Of a stretch of DNA of 64,000 nt, positions 16,113-24,778 are shown piece by piece. The notes below the pieces were generated by a model. The model was not told the origin of the DNA, searched no databases, and saw nothing but the letters and a program-made list of their open reading frames with translations. Source of the stretch: Pseudoflavonifractor sp. MSJ-30 (GTDB lineage Bacteria > Bacillota > Clostridia > Oscillospirales > Oscillospiraceae); assembly GCF_018918045.1 (NCBI RefSeq), contig NZ_JAHLPU010000018.1, positions 61,329 to 125,328 on the forward strand, in the 5' to 3' direction. The first letter of the stretch is position 1. Each line of letters starts with the position of its first letter. The position numbers were made by a program, and so were the translations under genes.

Positions 16113-17201
16113 TTATCGGGTCTCCCGGGAGGCCAGGTACTTACGAACCATCAAAGCGACCTTGAATACAATGGCATGGTCGAACTGCCGCAAATCCAGA
16201 CCGGTGAGCTTCTTGATCTTCTCCAGACGGTACACCAGCGTATTCCGGTGGACGAACAGCTTCCGGGAGGTCTCGGATACGTTCAGGTTATTCTCAAAGA
16301 ACTTGTTGATGGTGAACAGGGTCTCCTGGTCCAGACAGTCGATAGAACTCTTCTTGAAGATTTCGCTGAGGAAAATCTCGCACAGAGTGGTAGGCAGCTG
16401 ATAGATCAGACGGCCGATGCCCAGATTTTCATAGCGCATGATGCTCTTCTCGGTATCAAAGACCTTTCCGACCTCAATAGCGGTCTGGGCCTCCTTGTAG
16501 GAATCCGCCAGCTCCCGCAGATGCTCGGAAACTGTGCCGATGCCAATGGATGTTTTGACCCGCAGCTCATTTTTCAGCGTATTCTCAATATTCTGCGCGA
16601 TCTTCTCAAGCTCCTCGCTGGGCGTATTGACAGTGATCTGCTTGATGACAGCAACATCGCTTTCGTTGATGCTGAGGACAAAATCCTGCATCTTGTCCGG
16701 GAACATGCCGGACAGAACATCCACAGTCGCCACATCGCTGCGGCCCACCTGCCGAATCAGAAACACCGCCCGAGGGGCATCCGTGGCAAAGTGCAGTTCT
16801 TTCGCGCGGATGTAAATATCGCCGGGGAGAATATTGTCCATGATGATATTCTTCACAAAGGTGCCCCGGTCGTGCTTCTCTTCATAGAAGATTTTGGCAT
16901 CATTCAGGGCAATGTAGGCCATGGAGCAGAAGCTCTTTGCCATTTCATCATCGCCGGAGCAGAACACGGCATATTCAAACAGGTTGGAGCTGCCGACAAT
17001 GGCCTTGAAGCACTTCTGGGCAAAAACCGTAATGCCATCAACGCCACCACCGATCCGCAGCGCGGCGTCCGGCCAACGCTCTCCCAGCAAAGAGACATCG
17101 GTGCAGGACACAACGCAGCCCTCGGTATCGATCACACCGAAGGTTCTGTCGGAAATATCCTTTAATTGAACGATCACGCTTTGAAATACACTGTTGGACA
17201 T
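16113..17201 (-). CDS. PucR/CdaR-type transcriptional regulator
   Basis: This 362-residue protein ends in a PucR-type helix-turn-helix (NVSETSRKLFVHRNTLVYRLEKI), the hallmark of CdaR/PucR regulators. The middle resembles the GGDEF-like linker of the family, and the N-terminal part may sense a ligand. It is monocistronic with its own promoter and terminator, so its targets are not visible here. The ATG at 17201 has a strong AAGGAGGGG; the longer frame crosses untranslated leader. Confidence 0.85.
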   Translation of the reverse strand: MSNSVFQSVIVQLKDISDRTFGVIDTEGCVVSCTDVSLLGERWPDAALRIGGGVDGITVFAQKCFKAIVGSSNLFEYAVFCSGDDEMAKSFCSMAYIALNDAKIFYEEKHDRGTFVKNIIMDNILPGDIYIRAKELHFATDAPRAVFLIRQVGRSDVATVDVLSGMFPDKMQDFVLSINESDVAVIKQITVNTPSEELEKIAQNIENTLKNELRVKTSIGIGTVSEHLRELADSYKEAQTAIEVGKVFDTEKSIMRYENLGIGRLIYQLPTTLCEIFLSEIFKKSSIDCLDQETLFTINKFFENNLNVSETSRKLFVHRNTLVYRLEKIKKLTGLDLRQFDHAIVFKVALMVRKYLASRETR

Positions 17202-17257
17202 GTGGAGCCCCTCCTTAGAATGTTGCATAAATACGCATTCCACAAAATTGCAGTCTT

Positions 17258-17286
17258 ATTATACACAAGATTTGCACATATTGCAA
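17258..17286 (-). promoter_or_regulatory. Promoter of the PucR-type regulator gene
   Basis: On the minus strand a -35 TTGCAA (17286-17281) and a -10 TATAAT (17263-17258) with a 17-base spacer. Confidence 0.75.
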
Positions 17287-17424
17287 GTACCTTTTGACAT
17301 TTTATTGCAAATTCCCGCTCACTTTTTAGGTATTCTTCCCAGAGAGTTGTCAAATATGTAAAAAAGGGGGTCGTTTATTCCGGCAATTTGCCGATTTCTT
17401 TTCTATGGCCGTTTCCAGGCGTTT

Positions 17425-18123
17425 TCACGGTTCAATGCTCAAAAGCTCTTTTTCCGTCAGTTCCCGCACCTGGCCTCTGGGGAGGCCCGAAAGCGTCAGG
17501 TTCCCCTCCTGAATCCGTTCCAGATAGAGGACCGTCATGTTCCGGGAGGCCATCATCCGACGGACCTGGTGATACTTCCCTTCCCGCACCGTGACGCGGC
17601 TCTCCCCGGGGCCGATGGGCTCCAAAAGCGCCGGGAGGCACTCCGTTCCGTCCCGCAGCGTCAGCCCGGCGGCAAAGGACTGCACATCCTCCGGCGAGGC
17701 AGTCCCCTCATGGCGGGCGTAGTAGATTTTCGGTACTTCTTTTTTAGGGGAAATCAGCCGGTGCAGCAGATCGCCGTCATTGGTAAAGAGCAGCAGCCCT
17801 TCCGTCTGCTTGTCCAGACGGCCCACAGGCTTCAGGTCCCAATGCCGCATCTGCTCCGGCAGAAGTTCCATAACCGTCTTTTCCACGGAATCCTCAGTAG
17901 CCGTTACGAATCCGGCAGGCTTGTTCATAATGACGACCCGTCTCTGATATCCGCCCATAGGCGCGCCGTCCAGAAAAACAAGATTTTTCCCCGGTTCGAT
18001 TTTTTTGCCAGGGTCCTTCTCCGGCTTCCCGTCCACGCTGACCCTTCCGGCCTTCAACAGCAGCTTGACCTGGCTTCTGGTACCCGCGCCGCTGTCACTC
18101 AGAAATTTATCCAAACGTTCCAT
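17425..18123 (-). CDS. RsuA/RluB-type pseudouridine synthase
   Basis: This 232-residue enzyme has an N-terminal S4 RNA-binding domain (MERLDKFLSDSGAGTRSQVK) and a catalytic domain with the active-site Asp in VGRLDKQTEGLLLFTNDG. It converts uridine to pseudouridine in rRNA. Its length is closest to RsuA (16S U516), but RluB-like specificity cannot be excluded. The ATG at 18123 follows GGAGGAG; the frame extends upstream only through antisense of the neighbouring gene. Confidence 0.88.
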   Translation of the reverse strand: MERLDKFLSDSGAGTRSQVKLLLKAGRVSVDGKPEKDPGKKIEPGKNLVFLDGAPMGGYQRRVVIMNKPAGFVTATEDSVEKTVMELLPEQMRHWDLKPVGRLDKQTEGLLLFTNDGDLLHRLISPKKEVPKIYYARHEGTASPEDVQSFAAGLTLRDGTECLPALLEPIGPGESRVTVREGKYHQVRRMMASRNMTVLYLERIQEGNLTLSGLPRGQVRELTEKELLSIEP

Positions 18124-18196
18124 GGAACTCCTCCGTTCTAATGTCCCTGCCGAAGCCATAGACTGCATTGAAAAACAGCTTTCGGGAGGGAATCTT

Positions 18197-18715
18197 ATGG
18201 TTGTATTGACCGCAAAGGTCGATTTCAAAAAGATCATGCTGATACTGGGGGCCGCGGCAGCTCTGCTGCTGGTGGCGATCCTGTTCTTCGGCGGCAGCAA
18301 GCAGACCTTCGGGCAGCAGGACGCCTCCGGGAATGACCAGCGGGTGGCGTTTCTGAAGAGCTTCGGCTGGGATGTGGTCGGCTCCCCAAAAGAGTCCGGA
18401 CAGGTGCAGATTCCAGCCCAGGGGAATGAGGTCTTCGACCGATACAACGCGCTGCAGAAATGCCAGAACTACGACCTCAGTAAATTCGCCGGAAAAAAGG
18501 TCATGCGCTATGTCTATGAGGTCAAGAATTACCCCGGGGCTACGGAGCCGGTATACGCGACGCTGCTGGTGCACAAAAATAAGGTCATCGGTGGGGACAT
18601 AACCAATACCGCGCCAGGCGGTAAGGTTCAGGGCTTCCAGATGCCGAAGATTGCCCCGTCAGCGACCACCGTGCCGACGGAAACACCGACCGAGACTACC
18701 AAAACGGAATTCTGA
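18197..18715 (+). CDS. Membrane-anchored DUF4830 protein
   Basis: This 172-residue protein has an N-terminal transmembrane anchor (about residues 12-32). It is followed by an extracytoplasmic DUF4830 domain (RVAFLKSFGWDVVGSP ... YDLSKFAGKKVMRYVYEVKNYPG) and a Thr/Pro/Glu-rich tail. The domain has no known function. A GGGAGGG ribosome-binding site precedes the ATG. It is divergent from the rsuA-like gene and has no partner in an operon. Confidence 0.75.
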   Translation: MVVLTAKVDFKKIMLILGAAAALLLVAILFFGGSKQTFGQQDASGNDQRVAFLKSFGWDVVGSPKESGQVQIPAQGNEVFDRYNALQKCQNYDLSKFAGKKVMRYVYEVKNYPGATEPVYATLLVHKNKVIGGDITNTAPGGKVQGFQMPKIAPSATTVPTETPTETTKTEF

Positions 18716-18741
18716 CAAAAGTATACCATAAAAAATGAGGC

Positions 18742-18770
18742 TTGACAAGAACGCATCCCTGTGCTATGCT
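18742..18770 (+). promoter_or_regulatory. Promoter of the FMN-riboswitch/ribU transcript
   Basis: A -35 TTGACA (18742-18747) and -10 TATGCT (18765-18770) are separated by 17 bases, placing the start about 13 bases before the aptamer. Confidence 0.78.
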
Positions 18771-18789
18771 TTCGCTAACTGAATACTGT

Positions 18790-18897
18790 GTCTTCAGGGC
18801 GGGGCGAAATTCCCCACCGGCGGTAAAGTCCGCGAACGCTTCGGCGCCGAATCGGTGTGATTCCGATACCGACAGTATAGTCTGGATGGAAGAAGAT
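18790..18897 (+). ncRNA. FMN riboswitch (RFN element)
   Basis: The conserved RFN core is recognisable: CAGGGCGGGGCGAAATTCCC, CCGGCGGTAAAG, GCCCGCGA-like and GATTCCG, and the closing TGGATGGAAGAAGA. P1 pairs TCTTC (18791-18795) with GAAGA near 18893. It precedes the riboflavin transporter gene and a terminator, so FMN should switch transcription off. Confidence 0.96.
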
Positions 18898-18918
18898 ACG
18901 CAATTACTGCGTTTTTTC

Positions 18919-18950
18919 GCGCCCTGAGTGTATGCTCAGGGCGCATTTTT
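18919..18950 (+). terminator. Riboswitch-controlled terminator before ribU
   Basis: A perfect 10-bp stem (18919-18928 with 18935-18944) is followed by ATTTTT, 18 bases before the ribU start. It is the expression platform of the FMN riboswitch. Confidence 0.9.
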
Positions 18951-18968
18951 ACGTTGAGGTGACAAAAA

Positions 18969-19712
18969 ATGAACGAACTATTCTCTCAGATCCAGAAAAA
19001 CGGAAGTTTTCTGCTGATCACCGCTGCCATTATCGTTGTGATCGGTCTGCTTGCCCGGCTGACGGAACGGAAATTTGACCATCTGCGCCATGTAAGTCCC
19101 GCCCGGCGAGTCAGCATTATCGGCATCTGCTCCGCCATTGCCGTTGTGCTGCACATTCTGGACTTTCCTCTGGTATTCCTGGCTCCGGAGTTCTACAAGC
19201 TGGACTTTTCCGAAGTGCCCGTTCTGCTGGGAGGCTTCTTTCTTGGACCCAGCGCCGCTGTGGCCATTGAAGGCATCAAGATCCTTCTGAAACTGCTGCT
19301 GAAGAGTACCTCCACCGCCTTTGTAGGCGACTTTGCCAATTTCTTCGTGGGCTGCTGCTTTGTACTGCCCGCAACCGTCTGGTATCATCTGCATAAGAAC
19401 AAGACCGGCGCCATTGTCGGCCTGGTCATTGGTACCCTGACCATGACAGTCATCGGCAGCGTGTTCAATGCCTGGTATCTGCTGCCCAAATTTGCCCAGC
19501 TCTACGGCATTCCTTTGGAGGTCATCATCGGTATGGGTGCCAAGATTCACAGCGGCGTTTCCGGGGTCTATTCCTTCGCCGCCCTGTGCGTCGCTCCGCT
19601 GAATCTGCTGAAGGGCACGGTGGTTTCCCTGCTGACCATGCTGCTGTATAAGCGGGTGGCCAGACCTCTGTTCCGGATTCACGAATTACCTGCAGGCTCT
19701 GAGAATCCCTAA
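18969..19712 (+). CDS. ribU: Riboflavin ECF transporter S component RibU
   Basis: This 247-residue membrane protein has six predicted helices and RibU-like features: LDFSEVPVLLGGFFLGPSAAVAIE and GDFANFFVGCCFVLPATVWY. It binds riboflavin and needs an EcfA/EcfT module for transport; that module may be the one at 6.6-9.1 kb or another elsewhere. The upstream FMN riboswitch confirms the substrate. The N-terminus has an extra hydrophobic segment (residues 14-30) before the usual S-component start. Confidence 0.95.
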   Translation: MNELFSQIQKNGSFLLITAAIIVVIGLLARLTERKFDHLRHVSPARRVSIIGICSAIAVVLHILDFPLVFLAPEFYKLDFSEVPVLLGGFFLGPSAAVAIEGIKILLKLLLKSTSTAFVGDFANFFVGCCFVLPATVWYHLHKNKTGAIVGLVIGTLTMTVIGSVFNAWYLLPKFAQLYGIPLEVIIGMGAKIHSGVSGVYSFAALCVAPLNLLKGTVVSLLTMLLYKRVARPLFRIHELPAGSENP

Positions 19713-19745
19713 AGAATTCCATAATTTCCTTATTTTGAGACCAAA

Positions 19746-19767
19746 GGGACGATGCCTACATTGTCCC
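19746..19767 (+). repeat. Hairpin 1 of a related pair
   Basis: GGGACGATG (19746-19754) pairs with CATTGTCCC (19759-19767) around a 4-base loop. The left arm is identical to that of the second hairpin 78 bases downstream. Confidence 0.5.
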
Positions 19768-19823
19768 GAGGCCCGGTTTTCAGAAGGTCACGTTGGAACG
19801 TACCGCTCTGTTTCCGAAGCTTC

Positions 19824-19856
19824 GGGACGATGAGGGCATCGTCCCCTGCTGTTTTT
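19824..19856 (+). terminator. Hairpin 2 of the pair, probable terminator of ribU
   Basis: A perfect 9-bp stem GGGACGATG/CATCGTCCC (19824-19832 with 19837-19845) is followed a few bases later by five T. It lies between the convergent ribU and tldE genes. Confidence 0.6.
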
Positions 19857-19887
19857 GAGATCGATGCAAGATGTATCGCGTCGAATT

Positions 19888-21108
19888 TTATTTTGTCACC
19901 TGCAGCTTTGTGACCATCAAGCTGTCGGGGCAGCAGTTCGCCAGGGTGTTGGGAATTGCTCCCAGGTAGTTCTTGCCCAGGATATCGAAGAAGTCGCCGC
20001 TGATGTTCAGCTCCGGCAGACGGCCTACCAGCCTGCCGCCCTCCACAAGGTAAGCCATCTGGACAGGGGTCGCAAAATGGCCGCTGGGGGTATAGTCGCC
20101 GCCGCTGGCGGACATGACATAGACAGCCTTTCCGGGAACGATCCTGCGGATATCATCGGCGGTCCGGGCCACATACAGGCCCTGCATAGTCAGGGTCGGC
20201 ACACCGTCATAGGCAGACCCCGCATGGCCGGAGACCGGCAGGCCAAATTTCGCGGCGGAGTTTTTCGTCGTCAGCACAGCTTTCAGCGTCCCGTTCTGTA
20301 TGAGAAGGCTCCGGTCCTCCGGACTCACCGTGCCTTCATCGTCAAAGAAAAAGCTGCCAGGGTTTGTGGCGGAATTCCGGTCGTCTCCGAAGCTCAGCTT
20401 TTCGGAGAAGCATTCCTCCCCCAGCTTTCCGCCGAGCAGAGACGCGCCGGAAACATATATTTCGCCCACGAAATGGCTGATGGCCTGACCCAGCAGCTCG
20501 CCCGCGGAGATAATCACGGGCCACTCCCCTTCTTCCAGCTCCGCCGGGGTGTTGTAAGCATCGTACACCGTCTTGCAGCCAGCAACGACCTTCTCCGGAT
20601 CGAAGGTCCTGCCGCTGTACTGATAGAACGCGTCCATCAGATTGCCGGAGCCTCTGCTCTGGAACAGCAGGCTGATAGCCAGCGAGCTGCCGCTGCTCTT
20701 CAGGTTCCGTCCGTTGGAATTCCGGTATTCGCCGGATTCCCAAGTCAGACAGATCTTGTTGCTGACAGCAAAGCCGGGGCATTCCTTCCCGATCTCATCC
20801 AGCATGGCCTGCATGGTGGGGATCAGCTCCTTTTCGGGGACGATCTCCGCGCTGTTGTCCCGGGTTCGCTCCAGAGCGCCGTCCAGAGCGCTGACATAGG
20901 GAATGCCAAGCTCCAGGGCCTTTTCCGCCTGGGCGGTGAGCTTTTCCTCGTCCGGCTCACCCAGACAGCCCGCCACGCCGATCTTGCCGTTGGCATAGAC
21001 CCGGACGGTGCCGGTGGTCTGCTCTTTTTCCCGGTAGCTGTCGATCTTGCCGCCGGTGATGTTCAGGGTCACGGAACGACTGCTGTTCTTCAAAAATTCC
21101 TTATCCAT
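19888..21108 (-). CDS. tldE: TldE/PmbA-type metalloprotease subunit
   Basis: This 406-residue protein belongs to the modulator-of-gyrase family and is the TldE (PmbA) partner of TldD. The two form a heterodimeric protease that degrades unfolded peptides and, in some bacteria, matures microcins. It lacks the HExxxH zinc motif, as expected for TldE. The ATG at 21108 follows AGGTGGG; it starts 12 bases after the tldD stop. Confidence 0.88.
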   Translation of the reverse strand: MDKEFLKNSSRSVTLNITGGKIDSYREKEQTTGTVRVYANGKIGVAGCLGEPDEEKLTAQAEKALELGIPYVSALDGALERTRDNSAEIVPEKELIPTMQAMLDEIGKECPGFAVSNKICLTWESGEYRNSNGRNLKSSGSSLAISLLFQSRGSGNLMDAFYQYSGRTFDPEKVVAGCKTVYDAYNTPAELEEGEWPVIISAGELLGQAISHFVGEIYVSGASLLGGKLGEECFSEKLSFGDDRNSATNPGSFFFDDEGTVSPEDRSLLIQNGTLKAVLTTKNSAAKFGLPVSGHAGSAYDGVPTLTMQGLYVARTADDIRRIVPGKAVYVMSASGGDYTPSGHFATPVQMAYLVEGGRLVGRLPELNISGDFFDILGKNYLGAIPNTLANCCPDSLMVTKLQVTK

Positions 21109-21119
21109 CTTTTCCCACC

Positions 21120-22457
21120 TCACTGCACGTTCATTTCGGATACCCGGACGCAGGGGCCGCCGAAGCCAACAGGAAGGCCCATCTGCTCCATCTTGCCGCA
21201 GCCGCCGGCCACAAAGGACAGCAGCGTCAGCTCATTGGACAATCCATCAATCAGGCCGAGGGTCTCAAAGACGCTGCCTGTAATGACGCTGATCTGGATG
21301 GGCTTGCCCAGATGGCCGTTTTCGATCTCATAGGCCAGACGCGGGGCGATGGTGAAGGTGCTCATACCGCTGCCGTGGGAGATGGTCTTGATGTAGTAGC
21401 CCTTCTGGATGGGGGCAATCAGCTGCTCGAAGGTCTGGTCGCCCGGCTCAATATAGGTGGTGGTCATACGGACGATGGGCTCAAAGGTGCAGTCAATGGC
21501 CCGAGCGTTGCCGGTGAGCCCCTCTTCCAGCGCCGCGGCGGTCTGGCCGCTGTGGAGCCGCCCTGCCAGAATGCCGTTTTGAATCAGGTAATTCTTTCTG
21601 GCCTTGGTACCCTCGTCGTCGTAGGGCACATAACCGCTGCCGGGGTACTCGCCGCACTCTGCAATGGACAAAATGGGAGAGCCCACCTGTTTGCCGATCT
21701 GCCATTCCTGGCGCATGGATTCATCGGAAAGCATGAAATCGGACTCGGACTTATGGCCGAAGGACTCATGGGCAAATACGCCCGCCGCCTCGGGGGACAG
21801 CACCACCGGGTACTTTCCGGGCACCACCGGCACGGACTCCCGCATGAACGCCGCCTGCTCCCGCATGGAGGCCCGGATCTCGTCCGTCAGGCCCTTCAGC
21901 TCCTCAAACCGGGTGCAGCCCCGCTGCCAGGCGGCGGAGAACTTCTTCTCCCCCTCCGCCATGCTGCACCGCAGAGACAGACCGCAGGTCTGATAATCGT
22001 ATGTAATATCCGCGCCCAGGGAGGACCGGAAGGTAAACACACTGTTCCGGTCCAGATAGATGCCAATCGGCATGGCGCAGGCGCTGTCCTCGCTCAGCAG
22101 GGGCAGATAGCTCCGCAAAAGGGCCTGCTTTTCCTCCACGGGGATATTCCGCACAGAGTGGTCCTCAAAAATAAACTTTCTGTCCCTGTTTCGCTCCAGC
22201 TTGGAGACGATGGGATCTTTTTCGATGTCGGGGTTGGGAGACGCCGCGTCATAGAGCCGGTCCAGAGTCTTTTGAACATGGGCCACATCTGTGACGGAGG
22301 CGTAGTACCACATCTTTCCATCGTATACCCGCAGGAACGCCCGAACCTCCACAGGGGTCTTGAATTCCTGCAGATTGCCGTCCTGGTACTGGATCACCGT
22401 CCGGCTGCGGTCCTCGATCCGGACATCCGCATAGTAGTTTTCCCGAAATTTGACCAT
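21120..22457 (-). CDS. tldD: TldD metalloprotease subunit
   Basis: This 445-residue catalytic subunit has the zinc-binding motif HESFGHKSE (HExxxH), with downstream GYVPYDDEGTKARK and a C-terminal VAGGCGKMEQMGLPVGFGGP typical of TldD. With TldE it forms a closed protease chamber. It is 17 bases downstream of ispA. No RiPP precursor is visible near it. Confidence 0.92.
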   Translation of the reverse strand: MVKFRENYYADVRIEDRSRTVIQYQDGNLQEFKTPVEVRAFLRVYDGKMWYYASVTDVAHVQKTLDRLYDAASPNPDIEKDPIVSKLERNRDRKFIFEDHSVRNIPVEEKQALLRSYLPLLSEDSACAMPIGIYLDRNSVFTFRSSLGADITYDYQTCGLSLRCSMAEGEKKFSAAWQRGCTRFEELKGLTDEIRASMREQAAFMRESVPVVPGKYPVVLSPEAAGVFAHESFGHKSESDFMLSDESMRQEWQIGKQVGSPILSIAECGEYPGSGYVPYDDEGTKARKNYLIQNGILAGRLHSGQTAAALEEGLTGNARAIDCTFEPIVRMTTTYIEPGDQTFEQLIAPIQKGYYIKTISHGSGMSTFTIAPRLAYEIENGHLGKPIQISVITGSVFETLGLIDGLSNELTLLSFVAGGCGKMEQMGLPVGFGGPCVRVSEMNVQ

Positions 22458-22474
22458 TTGGTTTTTCTCCTTCT

Positions 22475-23353
22475 TTAGCTGCGCCGCCGGGTCAGGCTCA
22501 GGGCCAGCCCACGCATATAGCCGCTATCCTCAAAGGCATCCAGTCGTTCGATTGCCAGGTTCGTATATTTCTCTACCCGCTTTTCGCATTCGTCAACGCC
22601 GTACAGCCGTACAAAGGTATTCTTATCACTGTCCATGCCCACGGCCTTGCCAAGCTCCTTGGCGTCGCCGATCACATCCAGAATATCGTCCCGGATCTGG
22701 AAAGCAAGCCCCAGAAGCCCCGCAAACTCAGCGGCGGCCTGACGCTGTTTCTCGCTGCCGCCTCCGGCGATAACGCCCAAAACGCAGGCAGCATTGATCA
22801 GCGCCCCGGTCTTCCTGCTCTGGATATCCAGAACCTCCTGCTCGGTACACTGCCGCTGCTCGCTAAGAATATCCAGCACCTGCCCGCCGATCATACCGAG
22901 GGAACCGGCGCATTCGCTGAGTACACCAATGGCCAGGGCCATATCGGCAGGATCAGGGAGTTCCGCCCGGGCAGCCATGGCAAAGGCATCCGTCAGCAGG
23001 GCGTCTCCTGCCAGAACGGCGATTCCCTCGCCGTAGACCTTGTGGTTGGTCAGCATGCCCCGGCGGTAATCGTCGTTGTCCATACAGGGCAGATCATCAT
23101 GGATCAGGCTGTAGGTATGGACCATCTCCATAGCCGCCGCAAAGGGCATGGCCTTTTCATAGGGTCTGCCGCACATCCGGCAGAAATCCAGAGTGAAAAT
23201 GGGCCGCAGCCGCTTCCCTCCGGCCAGAAGGCTGTAGTTCGCGGCCTCAAAGATCAGTTTCTGAGGTTCTTCCAGAAAGGGAGCGTAAACTTCTTTCAGG
23301 TATGCCTCGATCTTCTCCCGGTATAGCCCGGTGCGCTCCTCAAGGCTGTTCAT
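22475..23353 (-). CDS. ispA: Polyprenyl diphosphate synthase (farnesyl/geranylgeranyl type, IspA)
   Basis: This 292-residue prenyltransferase condenses isopentenyl diphosphate with allylic diphosphates. It has the first aspartate-rich motif DDLPCMDND and the second DDILD. It follows xseA-xseB with a 14-base overlap, the standard Clostridia order. In many genomes dxs comes next; here dxs is 33 kb away. Confidence 0.93.
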   Translation of the reverse strand: MNSLEERTGLYREKIEAYLKEVYAPFLEEPQKLIFEAANYSLLAGGKRLRPIFTLDFCRMCGRPYEKAMPFAAAMEMVHTYSLIHDDLPCMDNDDYRRGMLTNHKVYGEGIAVLAGDALLTDAFAMAARAELPDPADMALAIGVLSECAGSLGMIGGQVLDILSEQRQCTEQEVLDIQSRKTGALINAACVLGVIAGGGSEKQRQAAAEFAGLLGLAFQIRDDILDVIGDAKELGKAVGMDSDKNTFVRLYGVDECEKRVEKYTNLAIERLDAFEDSGYMRGLALSLTRRRS

Positions 23354-23573
23354 CGAAAGGCTCCTCCGCAGGCTCGCCGTCCGGTCCGGCGGTGATCTTA
23401 CTGACCTGGAGTTTGGCGTCCTCCAGGAGCTTGCCGCACGCGCGCACCAGCTCGGTGCCCTCCTGGAAGAGCTTCAGGGATTCCTCCAGCGCCACATCCC
23501 CCCGCTCCATGGCCCGGACGATCTGCTCTAAGCGAAGCATATTCTGTTCAAACGTCTGATTCTGCTGATTCAT
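23340..23573 (-). CDS. xseB: Exodeoxyribonuclease VII small subunit
   Basis: This 77-residue protein has the XseB pattern (FEQNMLRLEQIVRAMERGDVALEESLKLFQEGTELVR), a small helical hairpin that binds XseA. It overlaps xseA by 26 bases and ispA by 14 bases. Confidence 0.95.
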   Translation of the reverse strand: MNQQNQTFEQNMLRLEQIVRAMERGDVALEESLKLFQEGTELVRACGKLLEDAKLQVSKITAGPDGEPAEEPFDEQP

Positions 23574-24777
23574 GTTCCGTCTCCTTTGTATTCAAAACCG
23601 AAGCGGTTATTGTACCGTCGCTGATATTGACAAGAATACTGTCCCCCGGGTTCACCTGATGGATGGACCTGAGCAGTTCTCCGTTTCCTGTCTGAGCCAT
23701 GGCATAGCCTCGGCTCAGGACCTTCAGGGGACTCATGGCGTCCAGCTTGGCAACACAGCTTACAAACCGGGCATTGCTGGCCGAGATCATCCGCTCCTGA
23801 GCGGAGATCATCCTGTTTTTCAGAAGCCGCAAATCTTTCTCTTTTCGTTCTAGGTAAGCCGTGGGGCCGCGCAAAGCAGGGCTTGCCGCCAAGGCGTCCA
23901 GCCGCTGCGCGGCCAGCTTCAGCTGCCGGCTCAGAGCTGCCGCCATTGCGCCGTTCAGCGCGTCCAGATTTTGCAGCAGAGCTTCCTGATCCGGCACTGC
24001 CAGCTCCGCGCCATTGGAGGGTGTCGCTGCCCGCAGATCCGCCACGTAGTCCGCAATGGTCACATCCGGTTCGTGTCCAACAGCGGAAATAATGGGGATT
24101 TCCGACTCATAGATGGCGTAGGCCACCCGTTCATCATTAAAAGCCCAGAGGTCCTCCAGCGAACCGCCGCCCCGGCCCACAATCAGCTGATCCGCCAGAC
24201 GGTGCGCGTTGGCATAGCGGATGGCAGCCGCAATCTCGTCAGGAGCCTCCGCACCCTGAACCCGGACCGGCAAGAGCTTTACCTGCGCCAGCGGATAGCG
24301 CTTACGCAAAATGCGCAGAATATCATGAACCGCCGCCCCGGCAGAGCTGGTGACCACGCCGATGGTTCCCGGATATTTCGGCAGCTTCTTTTTCTTTTCG
24401 GGGTCAAACAGGCCCTTGGACGCCAGCTTCGCCTTCAGCTGCTCAAAGGCCGCGTACAGGTCCCCTACACCGTCCACGCTCATAGCCGAACAATAGAGTT
24501 GGTAAGCGCCGTCTCTTGGATATACGGAGATCCGTCCCAGGGCAATGACCTTCATGCCGTTGGCCGGCCGGAAGCGCAGGCCAATGGCGTTTCCTTTGAA
24601 CATGACGCATTTCAAGGCCGATGCTTCGTCCTTCAGGGTAAAGTAATGGTGTCCGGATGGGTAGCATTTATAGTTGCTGATTTCTCCCCGGACAGCCACC
24701 TGCGCAAGCATAGGGTCCGCGTTCATCTTCCCCTGAATGTATTCATTGATTTGGGTAATGGAGAGTATCTGGGGCAT
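23548..24777 (-). CDS. xseA: Exodeoxyribonuclease VII large subunit
   Basis: This 409-residue subunit has an N-terminal OB-fold for single-stranded DNA (VRGEISNYKCYPSGHHYFTLKD). The catalytic domain includes VVTSSAGAAVHDI, GRGGGS, EDLWAFNDE and GHEPDVTIAD. With XseB it degrades single-stranded DNA in both directions. Length is normal. Confidence 0.96.
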   Translation of the reverse strand: MPQILSITQINEYIQGKMNADPMLAQVAVRGEISNYKCYPSGHHYFTLKDEASALKCVMFKGNAIGLRFRPANGMKVIALGRISVYPRDGAYQLYCSAMSVDGVGDLYAAFEQLKAKLASKGLFDPEKKKKLPKYPGTIGVVTSSAGAAVHDILRILRKRYPLAQVKLLPVRVQGAEAPDEIAAAIRYANAHRLADQLIVGRGGGSLEDLWAFNDERVAYAIYESEIPIISAVGHEPDVTIADYVADLRAATPSNGAELAVPDQEALLQNLDALNGAMAAALSRQLKLAAQRLDALAASPALRGPTAYLERKEKDLRLLKNRMISAQERMISASNARFVSCVAKLDAMSPLKVLSRGYAMAQTGNGELLRSIHQVNPGDSILVNISDGTITASVLNTKETEHESAESDV

Positions 24778-24778
24778 A

